Notes under the pieces: model-generated | What the model was told of the DNA's origin: nothing | The model's input: only the letters and a program-made list of their open reading frames with translations | Databases searched by the model: none | Assembly (NCBI GenBank): GCA_029747585.1 | Contig: JAPEVF010000046.1 | Coordinates: forward strand, 92,832 to 156,831 | DNA: 64,000 nt | Source: Pleurotus djamor | Taxonomy: Eukaryota > Basidiomycota > Agaricomycetes > Agaricales > Pleurotaceae | Reading direction: 5' to 3' | In this document: positions 1 to 11,530 of the stretch, piece after piece | Position numbering within the stretch: the first letter of the stretch is position 1 | How the letters are laid out: each line of letters begins with the position of its first letter | Made by a program: the position numbers and the translations under genes

Positions 1-1770
1 CTAGAGGAAGAGTTTTGACAACAACAACCCTAAATGTGAGTGTTTCGGTCTTGGCATACACTCGATCAAAAACTTACACCACATGAAGAGATTTGCCCAA
101 CCTTGGACTTTATTCCCTCTCTCGTCCACAGGCACCACCCCATCCACCACGGTCCTGCCCTGGGGGGATGATAGGGTGTATTTCTATGACAATATCTCCC
201 CAAGTCTTCTGTCTGCTTCGGGTAATTGTGTCTCTCTTGCTACAAACACCCGACCCGAGATCGGTGTTCTCAACACCACTACTACATTTCTGGTCAACTC
301 TCAAGATGGGAACAGTGACCCCGGAATGATTGCCAGGTGAGATGGCTTCGTGCTGTTTTGGCCAAGTCCGTTGAACCACCCTTTATGTGGTATAGGTTTC
401 CCAGGTGGGGTATGCGCTCCCATTGCGTAAAGGAGACCCACCCCTTCGCCATGTGCGTCCCAAGTGCTCCTTCGTAGCAGCCGTTCTGATTCTATGGTTA
501 TTAGAATTCCTCGTTCAAACCTCGGTTATACATATCTGTTCACTCATAAAGACACCCTGTCAGAGCTTTTTCGGTCGATTGACATGGATGTCCCAGTTTT
601 CCTCAACCAGAACTTGAACGAATCATCACTGAAATCTTTGGATTCAATCGAAGAGCCTGTGGATTATAGCGCCTACGCGACCGTAGGTACGCAAACATTT
701 CCTTTCTCTAGCTGTGTCGTCACCGACCACTGATTTATGATTAGCATCGTTCGAAGACACCGGGGATCCTGTTTCATTCGAATTCACGCCAGTTTATCTC
801 GGCCCCAATGGAGCTGTCAGGCTTGAAACATTCCTTGTCAGGCTCAACACGACATTCGCTCACAATGCCGAATTTTTGACTTTTGGAGATGTAGCCACAG
901 ACTTAGAAGGTAGTCGGATTGGCTACGATGCCGTCATATGCATTCAAGCTTACGAACCTTGGATCGTTGAAGCAAGAAACTCGTCTGTATCTTCCGGGCT
1001 GGTCGGACTTGTAGGGAGAGGACATGAAGTTGCTGATGGGGATAGGAAAGAAGAGAAGCTTCTTGGGAGCAACACCAACGGTTCTGTCAGGAATATCAAG
1101 GAGAAGTTAATCACTGAAGTTTACGCCGCGGCACGTTCTAGTTCTGATACATCATTCATTACGGTGAGTTTGCAAGGTTTGATCAAGTATTGCTATATTC
1201 ATGCGCCTCGCCATTCCCTGTTTAGAGCAACTCTGAATCTGGAGCAATACTTAATACATATTCACCTAGTTCATTGGTAGGATCGTCGTCTGCTCACCAC
1301 GGCTAAGTAGCTGACCACACGAACAGTTAATCAGCTTCTCGGGCGGAGATATCGACCCCGATTACCCATACCTGAGTTATACCCGCCTTGATGCGAAGCA
1401 GGTCGAGCAAACTCGCGCCATGGCCGACGTACACAACGTCCTCTCCTACCTCTCTGGCTGCGACAACCTCGTCGCACGATCGTATCCAAACCGTCTGCTT
1501 TCCAAAGTTCGGATACTGCCGGCGTTCCTGATTGCTTTTACGCTCTTTGTGGCGATACTGGGTGTTCTTGCGGGTTTGTTCGTGCCGAAATTGCCTTTGG
1601 GAGTTCCGAGAAGGGATTTCCATGCGTATTCGTGGGCTGCTATGTATGTTGGTGGGGAGATGAAGTACGAACCGGGCGAGGGCAAGGATGAAGCGTTTGA
1701 GAAGTCGATGGAGATGGAAGAGATTGAACGACGTTTCGGGGATACACGGCTTCGTTATGTAGTAAATTAA
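1..1770 (+). CDS. Multi-pass membrane protein, unknown function, copy 1 (5' end outside window)
   Basis: I do not recognise this family. The coding region enters from the left edge and ends at the TAA at 1768-1770. An intron begins at about 37 (GTGAGT), and further exons cover about 90-339, 510-685, 750-1163 and 1328-1770. The part present is a long, probably extracytoplasmic region with Asn-X-Ser/Thr sites, then one hydrophobic segment in the last exon (about 1516-1596), then a short acidic tail. It aligns exon by exon with the gene at 2379-5113, so the missing start should resemble that gene's three-helix N-terminus. The last exon differs from copy 2 at only about 5 of 116 residues, while the earlier exons differ at roughly a quarter of positions. 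Exon edges are approximate. A receptor-like or surface role is only a guess from topology. Confidence 0.6.
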
Positions 1771-2378
1771 AGTATAGTCAGGTCGCTGAGTAGAACAGAC
1801 ACTGCGGCATCCTCTGTTGAATCTTACGGAGAGCCGAAATCAAGAGATGAACAGGAATTACGGAGGTGCTCGACAAAAGTGAGTTCCTTTTTGAGGTCGT
1901 TCGACACTTGTTCCAGCTCGACATACTTGCGACGTAACGGTATTGTCATTTCGACGCGGAGGCCTCTGCATCAAGGGGGCCGAGATGATCGCGCCAATCA
2001 GAGCTTTCGCACCTTTAGGGATACGCATGGCAAGGCCCTGCAAGGCCTTGACTTCTCCAACATCTTTTCCTCCGTTCAACATGCCCTAGATCCACCTGAA
2101 GCTTGGCTTAGAACTAATGAATTATCAATCATGGGTCTCCAGTTCGTTGCAAGATATTAGATGCGCAAGAAACTTTGTCCATTCATCGCTAGAGCGGACG
2201 TCAACCAAGCCACTCGAAAAATGAACATCTGTTGGCGTTGATCTGATTTGCTGCGTGCGGGTTGCTCGGTAGCATTTTCTTCGTCTGTTTTGGGTTCGTG
2301 GTCGTGGGTCGCTCACTCCCTGACCCTGATGTTCAATATCTACTCCATAATCCCTTGTCCACGACGTCCGCCTCCTCA
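1771..2378. other. Intergenic region between the two membrane-protein copies
   Basis: This holds the 3' flank of copy 1 and the promoter and 5' leader of copy 2. Open frames on both strands lack supporting motifs. I see no transposon ends or RNA gene. Confidence 0.5.
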
Positions 2379-5113
2379 ATGCAGAAGGAAATCTTGTCGC
2401 ATCGCCATGCCGCGTCGAAGCTGGACGCGCCATACGAGGAGGATCCTGAAGGCCACGAATTGGATCAGTATTCTCCGATAATAGGTGCTGGTAAACATCC
2501 ATACACCCGAATCCAAGGCCAGGATCGTGATACCACACCCATAGGTAAGTCAGGATTGCTCGGTACCACTGGCGCATTCGATTAACGACCACGACCACGA
2601 CCTACAGCCTCTAATAGCTTCAACTTCAGAACCTTCACTTTCCTTCGCCCATCGAAACACCCATTCTCTCCGTCACATGAACCACCGGACTGGCTGATCA
2701 TTCTCATACATATCTGCCTGTGTCTTCTTGTGACTCCAATCTTGATGATTTTCGTGGCTCTCGCGCAGAATAGGTCTCTATTCTGGGCTCGTTTAGTTAT
2801 TGCTTGCGGATGCGCGTTGATTGGTGCAGCTCTGGGGATAACCTTACTCTCACTTGGACAACGTCTGATCGAGGCAATAGGTAAGCAACCCTCTATCATC
2901 GTTCGCATTCAACCCAGTCGGATAATAGGGCCTGTACAGCATGGACGACCATCATACAACAGAGCTCACCAAGCCTCTCCGGAGTAGCGCTTCGGGATAT
3001 CGCTGCAACCACAAAAGGCTCTACAACTCTCTTGACCGTGTACCACATCTTCCGCACTCGTTTGGCTTATAATCGGACATCACGGAGACAAGAGCAAGTC
3101 CCTCCGCTTCGCGCTCACACTCTCTTACTGATTGGACTCTAGATCACAATGGTGGTGGTTCTTGTATGTTTTCTATGGTCTTGTCATCATCATAACATCT
3201 GCTGGTCTTGCCTTCCTCCTCGGTCGTATAGTGGATATTACTGCTTCCATTCAGGCAAGTACTCTCAGATGAGGGGAAGATAAAATGTACTTGATCCCGT
3301 CTATTCACGTACAGAGCCAAGATTCCGAGTATTACGAGGTTCCCATAAGGGGCGCTCTCAACGACGCTGACCTCGCCAGAGCAAGAACCATGTCTTCGAC
3401 TACCCTAAATGTGAGTACCTTGATCTTTACACACACACGATCACAAGCTTACACCACGTGAAGAACTTTGCCCTAACTTGGACTTTATTCCCTGTCTCTC
3501 CTGCTGGCACCACCCCGTCTACCACGGTCCTGCCCTGGGAGACTGACAGAGTGTATTTCTATGACAACATTTCCCAAAGTCTTCTGTTTGCATCAGATGA
3601 TTGTGTCTCTCTTGCTACAAACTCTCTACCTGAGATCGACGTTCTCAACTCCACTGCTACCTTGACGGCCACCTCACGAGACGGCGGCAATGATCCCGGG
3701 ATGATTGCCAGGTAAGATGGTTTCGTACCGTTTCGGCCAGGCCTGTTGAGTACTTCCAGGTTTCCTAAGTGGGGTATGCGCATCCATTGCGTGAAGGAGA
3801 CCCACCCCTCTGCTATGTGCGTCCCAAGTTCTACTCTTGAGCCGTGCTGATTCTGTGGATACTAGAATTCCTCGCTCAAACCACAATTATACGTATCTGT
3901 TCACGCATAGAGACACTTTGTCAGAGCTTTTTCGCTCTATCAACATGGATGTTCCAGTCTTTCTCAATCAGACCTTGAACGAATCGTCGCTGAACCCGTC
4001 GGATTCTATCAGAGAGTACATGGATTATAGCGTCTTCGGGACAGTTGGTAATAAGGTATTTACTTCCGTCCACTGTGCCAGTACTGATTTATGATCAGGA
4101 TGGTATCATAACACCGGGGACACTATTTCGTTCCACACCAAGCCAGTTTCTCTAGGCCCTAGTGGAGCGGCCACGCTTGAAACAGTCCTTGTCAGGCTCA
4201 ACACGACATTCGCACCCAACGGCGAATTTTTGGCTTATGGAGATGTTGTTCCAGGCTCACAAGGTAGTCGAATCGGATACGATGCCGCCGTATGTCTTCA
4301 AATGTACGAGCCTTGGATTGTTGAAGCAAGAAACTCTTCCGTATCTTCCGGGCTGTTCAGGCTTGTAGGGAAAGGGAGTGAAGTCACTGATGGTGATGGG
4401 AGGAAGGAGAAGCTTCTTGGGAGCAGAGTCGACAGTGCTCTCAGGAATATCACGGAAAAATCAATCACTGAAGTCTTCAGCACTGCGCACGCTAGTGCCA
4501 TCACATCAATGATTAAGGTGAGTTTGAAAGGCTCGGTTAGTTTTTATATTAACACACATGCATTGTCATTTCCTGCGTAGGACAACTCTAATGCAATGTT
4601 TTATGCACCTACTTCAATGGTAGGAACTGCGTCTGCCCACCACAGCCAAGCCACTCATCACACAAACAGTCCATTAGCTTCTCAAGCGGATCTATCGACC
4701 CTAATTACCCATACATGAGTTACACCCGCCTTGATGCGAAGCAGGTCGAGAAAGCTCGCGCCATGGCCGACGTACACAACGTCCTCTCTTACCTCTCTGG
4801 CTGCGACAACCTCGTCGCACGATCGTACCCAAACCGCCTGCTTTCCAACGTTCGGATACTGCCGGCGTTCTTGATTGCTTTTACGCTCTTTGTGGCGATA
4901 TTGGGCCTTCTTGCGGGTTTGTTCGTGCCGAAATTGCCTTTGGGAGTTCCAAGGAGGGATTTCCATGCGTATTCGTGGGCTGCTATGTACGTTGGTGGGG
5001 AGATGAAGTATGAACCGGGCGAGGGTAAGGATGAAGTGTTTGAGAAGTCGATGGAGATGGAAGAGATTGAACGACGTTTCGGGGATGCACGACTTCGTTA
5101 CGCGGTAAATTAA
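2379..5113 (+). CDS. Multi-pass membrane protein, unknown function, copy 2 (complete)
   Basis: I do not recognise the family. Translation most likely starts at the ATG at 2379 (MQKEILSHRH), since the open frame upstream has no ATG. A short acidic cytosolic N-terminus is followed by three hydrophobic segments: WLIILIHICLCLL onward (exon 2608-2880), RLVIACGCALIGAALGI, and WWWFLYVFYGLVIIITSAG (exon 3143-3254). A large region with several N-glycosylation sites comes next (about 3464-4680). The last exon carries one more hydrophobic segment (AFLIAFTLFVAILGLLAGLF) and a charged tail ending at the TAA at 5111-5113. The first intron is 2545-2607. Two introns appear to use GC-AG ends. The layout suggests a surface protein with several N-terminal helices, one C-terminal anchor and a long extracytoplasmic middle. 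Exon edges after 3715 are approximate. Confidence 0.6.
3094..3142 (+). other. GC-AG intron
   Basis: The donor reads A-G|GCAAGT and the acceptor is CTCTAG. Splicing here joins phase 2 to a frame encoding a clear transmembrane helix. The nearest GT alternative (GTCCCT) gives a frame without that helix which stops soon after 3254. Confidence 0.55.
3255..3314 (+). other. Second GC-AG intron in the same gene
   Basis: The donor is TTCAG|GCAAGT and the acceptor is ACGTACAG. It joins ...DITASIQ to SQDSEYYEVP in frame. No GT donor close by keeps the frame. Confidence 0.55.
3390..5113 (+). repeat. Tandem duplicate of 1-1770
   Basis: Exons and introns match window positions 1-1770 in order. Identity rises sharply in the last exon (4710-5113 against 1371-1770). 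Confidence 0.85.
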
Positions 5114-5918
5114 TTGGTATTTGGCTCTCTGTCAAAATGAAAAGCTAATAAAAGGGAGTCGGTGCGCTCCATGGTTCTTGGCAATTATATATTCTGGCAA
5201 CTTCAATATTCTCGTCCAAGTATCACTTGTGTCGACTCGATGTACCATCACTTCCTCACCGTCGTCTCACAAACTCGCTGAGAACTTGGTTCTCCCGATG
5301 CATCAAATTTTGGGAGGTTGGCATCCTCACCCGTGCCTGTACACATTGAGACCCTGAGTAAAAATCATGGTGCCGAACATCCATGCGGATGGTTCAAGAT
5401 GGTTCATCAGTTGAAGTCCTTTGTTCAACAAAAATTTTTGACCGCCCGGAATTTTACATGCCGGGCTATGCTGCTCCGCCGAGTCACTCAATCAATTAAT
5501 CAATACTTACTCAAGTACTCAACCCAATCGCCCCATCGTGCGTCATGGCAACCGCTTATTGCTTGTTTGCAATTCGAACACAAGATCGTGATCGAATCCC
5601 CTCGAATGACCAGATGGGTTTGACTCTTTGGCATGACCACTGCCACTTTCTCTTAAATTTTACTTCCAAGTTTGGAACTTGTATCTCGCCTGTATCCCTC
5701 GCAACGACCATCATCAAGTCATCCAGTATACTCACTACTATTGAGATGCCCTATTTAGAGGCTCAAGCCACTATGTTTCTCCTCCTTCATTCTTTCGTCC
5801 CGCTCCTGGTTGGGCCCATTTCCTTCGTTTCGTTTCTTCCTTTTACTTTAGGTTCCCCTTGTGGACTTCCACCTACATCCTTCGTTTCTCTTTGACTTTC
5901 TCATTCATTTTCTTCGCC
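5114..5918. other. Intergenic region upstream of aspartic protease 1
   Basis: About 800 bases with no supported gene. The last 150 bases are pyrimidine-rich (CTTCATTCTTTCG, CGTTTCTTCC), as is common ahead of fungal start codons. No clear TATA box, repeat or RNA gene was seen. Confidence 0.5.
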
Positions 5919-7845
5919 ATGTACTGCTGCGCAACCCTTTTCCCAGTATTTCTGAGTGTACTGTTGATCAACACCTCGTCAAGCGAGGGCGCCCCCACTG
6001 CGAAGCGGGCACCGATAACCCTCCCACTCAAGCGTGCTCGGCTTGCTCATGATACCACCCATCCCCTCATTGTAAGTCCAATACCTGATCTGGTCGAATA
6101 CATCGTAACAAGGAACACCTTCAGCGCCATCAGCAACTTTCCAACCGGGCCTCGAAACGTGCAGCTCTTTTGACAAATACCGAACCCCCAGAACCTGAGT
6201 ACATGGTCTCAAGCATGGATGCCGCACTCCACGCCATCTCCGCATGGGATCACCTGCAAAGGCGTGCAGACGAATCGGAGATTCACTTGCCCGCTTTACT
6301 GAACATGACCCTCGTTGAGGCTAGTGGCGCAGGTGATCATGAAGCGATGGACTCTGACGATTTTGAGAAGAGGCAGAACGGCGCGTGTGTATCATTTCAT
6401 CCCTCCCGAGGTTCTCTCACATTGCTGACATGCTCATAGCCCTACTCCCGTGGCTTCGGCCTCTCAAACTAATCCAGGAGTAAACCCAATCAAGGCAAAT
6501 GCAGCGTTTTCTCCGAATCAAATAAAGCCTGCTGTAGATCCTCTACTCACACAGACTCTTGGGCTTGCAATAGGGTGAGTCCCTTTCTAATTTATCCTGC
6601 GTGGTCTCCTGACATTGTCACAGAGGAAACGACGAACACTACCAAGCCGTAGTCCGCATTGGAGCGAGCGATTTTTCCCTTATAGTTGACTCCGGATCAT
6701 CGTCTACCTGGATCAAGGTGGGCCTGATCGAAACTCTCCTTATGTCTGCCAACCGTAACTAATTTTCGCAGAAAAGCACCAAAACATCCGCAATCGCTGC
6801 TTCTGGAACGCCCTTCCCCTTGGCTTATCTAACTGGAGAAGCCGTCCCCATTCAACGTTCTCAGGACTTGTTGACAGCCGCTGGATTTGATCTACCTGAC
6901 TTTTCCTTTGGCCTTGCAAGCGACATCGGGAATTTCCAACACTTCGACAACATTGATGGAGTTATGGGACTATCACCAAGTGTACGCTGCTCCCCATTTC
7001 TATTTTTTTTTCATGATGTCCCTCACACTTTGTGCCAATGTGGCCAGTTCGTCACGGATAGTCCTACGATAATCGATGAATTGAACAGAATCCATAACAT
7101 TGATGCCATTGTCGGGTACAAACTCGGACATGTCACTGATGCAACAAATGACGGAGAGATCTGTTTTGGGTAGGCTCAATGTCCAAATCTAGTGATGGCT
7201 CCGCTGAATTTGTTCTCAACTCTCAACTAGCGGTGTTGATTTCGATAAGCACGACCTGAACAGCGTCGTTGTCCTCGACAACATAAGCCCACGAGATCTA
7301 TGGGAAGTTCCTCTGGAAGGCGTGCGTTTGAATGGCCAACTTCTTCCCATGAAAGGTTTACCACGTCGTGCTATCGTTGATACCGGATCCACCTTCGTTA
7401 TAGCACCAATGGCTGATGCGATGCTCATCCACTCACAAATTGCACCGTCCTATTACCACGTCAATGGCATATTCTATGTGCCTTGTACAACAAGTGCTGA
7501 AGTCAGCCTCGTCTTGGAAGGTACCTCTTTTGTCATCCCCCCTACCGACCTGGCACATGCACCACTTGCTCCAGGGAAAGACCAATTTCAAGGTAAACCC
7601 ATCAAACCATGTCTTATTTCTTAACTGGACCATTCTTTCGTAGGCTATTGTATGTCAGGGATCAAAGGGAATGTTTCCCCTGGTATCGCATCAAATCAGT
7701 GGATTGTAAGCAGCCTCGTTCTCATGATTTACAGCTTATTCAGTGGCTTGTCCATTGTCAGCTCGGCGACGTGTTTTTGAAGAATGTGTATTTCTGGACC
7801 GATTTGGGTCTCAACTCGGTCGGGTTTGCTCGACTACGGCTCTGA
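5919..7845 (+). CDS. Secreted A1-family aspartic protease 1, divergent N-lobe
   Basis: A pepsin-like aspartic endopeptidase. The ATG at 5919 opens a signal peptide (MYCCATLFPVFLSVLLINTS) followed by a basic propeptide. Exon 1 ends at 6071 and exon 2 probably begins at 6125. The first active-site motif is VDSGSSSTW (about 6686-6712) and the second is VDTGSTFVIAP (about 7376-7408). The protein ends with GDVFLKNVYF and a TGA at 7843-7845. Compared with its neighbours, the loop between the first catalytic Asp and the flap is much shorter and lacks the paired cysteines. The flap reads AYLTGEA instead of the usual YGTG. It is one of three tandem copies and the most divergent. Both catalytic Asp residues and the flap Tyr are kept, so activity is plausible with altered specificity. 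Family call is sure; inner exon edges are inferred. Confidence 0.85.
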
Positions 7846-8653
7846 TATACGAAACCGAATAGTAAATGTATTCGAAACAATATAAAGAGCGTGTAGTAAT
7901 TCTTTACAACTCCTTTTCCTTTGATCGAGACTCCAAAGATCAGTACTCTCGTTGCAGTTTCATGCGGCACACGACTGGGGGCCCACGCGATGCCCTGACG
8001 TGGCATGACCACGGTTCATTCTCAAAAGTAAGTTGTATCGCCAGTTTACCCGAATCAGACAATGACAGTCGCAGAGAATGTAAAGATGCTTCGTACATAG
8101 CCAACCCTCCGCCATTTATTCTTTTTATGTCTTTACATCTTGTTTACATCGGCATCAAATGATCGTTGACAAGCCATACAGTAACCCACACGGCCCCGTC
8201 TTCTGAGTCCCCACGTCTCTGCGAAAGTTTCAAATTCACTAGTGTTGCACTCTAGCCGCCTTCAACCTTCGACTCATCTCAGAAGAGTCGCGGGCCGTAA
8301 CGTAGTAACAAGCGAAAATAGCTGAGATCATGGAGCTCCGGGGACTGCGAGGGTTCGCACATCGGGAATGGCGGCTAAACCTCGATGTTCCATATTTGTG
8401 TTCGACGAACAAGTTCTCGAGATGATACAGATGGTTCCTCCTCGATGGTAGTAGGCTACAGCACAGCCGATATGATATATAACCCCCCACCTGGCGGACA
8501 CTTCCCAGACCACAACCCTTCCCCTCGATCACTCCCCTTCGAGTCTGCTCCTGGTCGGGCAGCATTCCCATTCCTTCATCAATCNTTTTTTTCGTTTCTT
8601 TGGACTCTGGTAGACCATTCAATCGACGTTTTCCCCATCCAAGCCTATAACAA
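7846..8653. other. Intergenic region between aspartic proteases 1 and 2
   Basis: Contains a TATA-like stretch at about 8470-8480 (GATATATAAC) followed by a C-rich motif, 175 bases before the ATG of the next gene. An N at 8585 sits beside a T run. A 178-aa minus-strand open frame here has no recognisable features. Confidence 0.5.
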
Positions 8654-10895
8654 ATGAAACTCCAACTATCCTTCTCAACCCTTCTCGCCGTTCTCTTCGT
8701 TACTATTTCACAAGTTGAGGTAGAGGCGGCGCCCTTAACGACAAATGGAATTGTCACTCTTCCTCTCAAGCGCACAGAGCTGAGAGAAAGAGATGATCAC
8801 CATCCTCTGTTGGTGAGTCCGATCTTTCTGATATAGCGACCGCGATCATGATCAATTGACGGTTGTAATCCTTCTTCTACTCGGTATCCACTACACACGG
8901 ACACCCTCGTCAAACGTATACAGCGGTTACAACAACATGTTAACCGAGGTTCGAGACGAATCGCACGCATGACTGGACGGGCCGAACCAAGTCACGAGGA
9001 ATTGAGATCATCTATCCAGAAGCGTCTCATTTCTCTCGATGAATGGGATGGTTTGGAGAAACGGTACAATCGTAAAGGCACTAAGACGAAGGGCGTCAAG
9101 GGATTGAAACCCATCGGTCCGTCGACAAAAGGAAACGGAGCAAAAACGAAGGCCGCTCAGGGGCTGACCGACCCTGTAGGAAAGATAGGAGCTACAGGAG
9201 GCAAGAATGGAACTGCCAACTCTCAGACAGCTCAGACAGGATCACAAGTGTCTGGTGCGGCTCAAAAAGGTTCTACAAAGTCTGGCTCGACAGCCGCTCA
9301 GAACTCTCCTCAAGTTGGTAGTGGGAACGGTGGTCAGCGCAAGCAAGGAAAGCAAACTAAGGGAACGCAACAAGGCGCCACAACTTCTTCAACGCAGACG
9401 GCCCCAGTGAAGTAATAAAAACCTACCATGTTATGGAAAATCTTGGTGCTGACTTTAAGCTTTTAGATTGAACCAAGCCGCTGCTAACCCTGGTGCTGGT
9501 GTCAGCCCCGCAAAGATCGACGCCTTCAACTCGGGTTCCGTGACCAAAGCAGACGATCCAGCTACTGCGGACTCTCTCGGACTCGACATCGAGTAAGCTG
9601 CGCCGTACTCGCTACGTTGGAAATGCTTATATTTCAGCATAGATCCGGAGATGTTGGTTATCTCGCAACGATCCAGATGGGGACTCCGCCTCAGAATTTC
9701 TTGTTGCTGATGGATTCTGGTTCGGCTGATCTGTGGGTCGGCGCGGAGGGTTGTCAGTCTCAGGCAGGTGGAGACTGCGTGAGTGGCGTTTATTTCCTGC
9801 TTACAACCGAGAAGTATCTCAAAGCTTCTTTCAGGGAAAGCACACTTTTCTCGGCAATGCGACTTCGAGTTCGTTCCAAGATACTCAGCAACCTTTCGCC
9901 ATTACCTATGGAACTGGCCAAGTCCAAGGAAACATTGTGAATGACGACATCGTTGTTGCTGGTCTCCAACTTCCCGCCCATAAGTTTGGCGTGGCTACGG
10001 TCGAGAGTGTTGACTTTTCTGACGACGGAACGCCATTTGATGGGATAATGGGGTTGGCACAATCGGTGAGTCGGGCACGGTCTACCGCCAAGTACTTGAC
10101 TTACTGGGCGACGTCTGCTAGACATTGTCCGAGCAAAAGACACTTACACCCATTGAGGCATTGGCTCAAGCTGGCTTGGTCCGTCAGGCCATCACGTCAT
10201 ACAAGATTTCTCGTGTCGAAGACAAACTGAACGATGGTGAAATCACATTTGGGTGTGTTCATTTGCGTCTATAATTGTTCTTCAAAATATTGATGGGGCT
10301 ACAGTGGCACCGACGCAACGAAATTCGATGCAACGACGGTGGAGACCCTGAAGAACGTCAATGCGCAAGGTTTCTGGGAGGCTTCAATGCCTGCTGTTTC
10401 CGTTGATGGAGTGGATGTTGGATTGAATGGACGAACGGCCATCTTGGACACTGGAACCACATTGATCATCGCACCCGCAGACGACGCTTTGGCCATTCAC
10501 CAGCAGATTCCCGGTGCTCAGTCTGACGGCCAAGGCAGCTTTGTGATCCCATGCACCACAACGTCTGAAGTGGCATTGACATTCGGAAACACCGCGTTCA
10601 CAATTGACCCTCGGGACCTTGTTTTCGCGCCGCTTGATCCTGCCGACCCAGCGGGTGAGTAATGTCGTGTCCTACAGCACGACTCGCGTGCTGATGAGTC
10701 CAAGGGGATTGTGTTTCCGGCATTTCCTCGGGGAACATTGGCGGCGCAACAGAGTGGCTGGTACGTCCATGTCCTTCTTTACTCAAGAGTTAATGTAGTG
10801 AGCACAATTTACAGGTCGGGGATGTGTTTCTGAAGAACGCGTACTTCTCCACGGACGTAACTAAGAATCAACTTTCTCTGGCCAAGTTGAAGTGA
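8654..10895 (+). CDS. Secreted A1-family aspartic protease 2 with a Lys/Gly/Thr/Ser-rich propeptide insert
   Basis: A pepsin-like secreted endopeptidase. The start at 8654 gives a signal peptide (MKLQLSFSTLLAVLFVTISQ) ending near AAP. Exon 1 is 8654-8812 and exon 2 begins at 8924. A propeptide with the family pattern RLQQHVNRGSRRIARM is followed by about 110 residues of low-complexity Lys, Gly, Thr, Ser and Gln (about 9065-9410). The mature enzyme has GTPPQNFLLLMDSGSADLW (first Asp), a Cys pair in GAEGCQSQAGGDC, the flap ITYGTG, and the second Asp in ILDTGTTLIIAP (about 10441-10476). The final exon reads VGDVFLKNAYFSTD and stops at the TGA 10893-10895. The insert is absent from the other four paralogues and could be a flexible pro-region linker. 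Introns follow the same positions as protease 3. Confidence 0.9.
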
Positions 10896-11530
10896 CAAGG
10901 AGATTCAGCCACTAGCCACATTACTCAACCGCTAAGATACCTCTGCCTTCCTACGCACTCTATTGGATATTTCTTGTCACTACATACAAAGTCTTCTTAC
11001 TTATGGAAGAAGTGGAGGCCGTTGCAGAAGAGATTAAGCGAGACGGTGCTATCACGACAGAGTCTAAGGAGATATACTGGAGTGCATGTTTTCCATTGCA
11101 TCCGCATTCGCGTTCGCATTCGAAGGGATGCTGGTTTCGTTCGACCTCATTCACTTCGCCCTGACAAGCTGAAAGGGGCGAGAAAGGGGTGCCCAAAGTT
11201 GGGCGCCTAAGCATGTCCCTGAAGGCTCTATTGTTCGCCCTCTTTGTACCTCGCCCGTCCATTGTTCCATCGATGCCATGACTTCGACTCTTTACAGTTT
11301 TCATACAAAGCAAAGCAACCAAGGCAAACAATTACAACGCCCAGCCGTCCACCTGCTGCAGAGTATTTAAGTTGCACCGGTACCACCATGCTCATTCCAC
11401 ACCGCTTCTCTCCCATCTCCTGCTCTTCTCCTCCCCTGCTCCAGGCTGAGCATTTCATTTCATTTCTTCATTTCTTTATCTCGGCCTTATATTCTCTGAG
11501 CTCTGAGAGCATCTCTGCGTTTTTCTCGCC
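10896..11530. other. Intergenic region between aspartic proteases 2 and 3
   Basis: No supported gene. A TATA-like GAGTATTTAAG lies at about 11363-11373, roughly 160 bases before the next ATG, and a long pyrimidine tract (about 11380-11530) precedes the start. Both fit a promoter and 5' leader. Confidence 0.5.

Noticed and set aside
2125..2598. 157-aa minus-strand frame
   Set aside because: Overlaps the first exon of the membrane protein copy 2; no features.
5580..5620. tRNA-like GATCGAATCCCC block
   Set aside because: Resembles a T-loop but no matching acceptor stem or A box at the right distance could be found.
8239..8775. 178-aa minus-strand frame before protease 2
   Set aside because: Overlaps the promoter and signal peptide of protease 2, contains an N, and has no recognisable motif.
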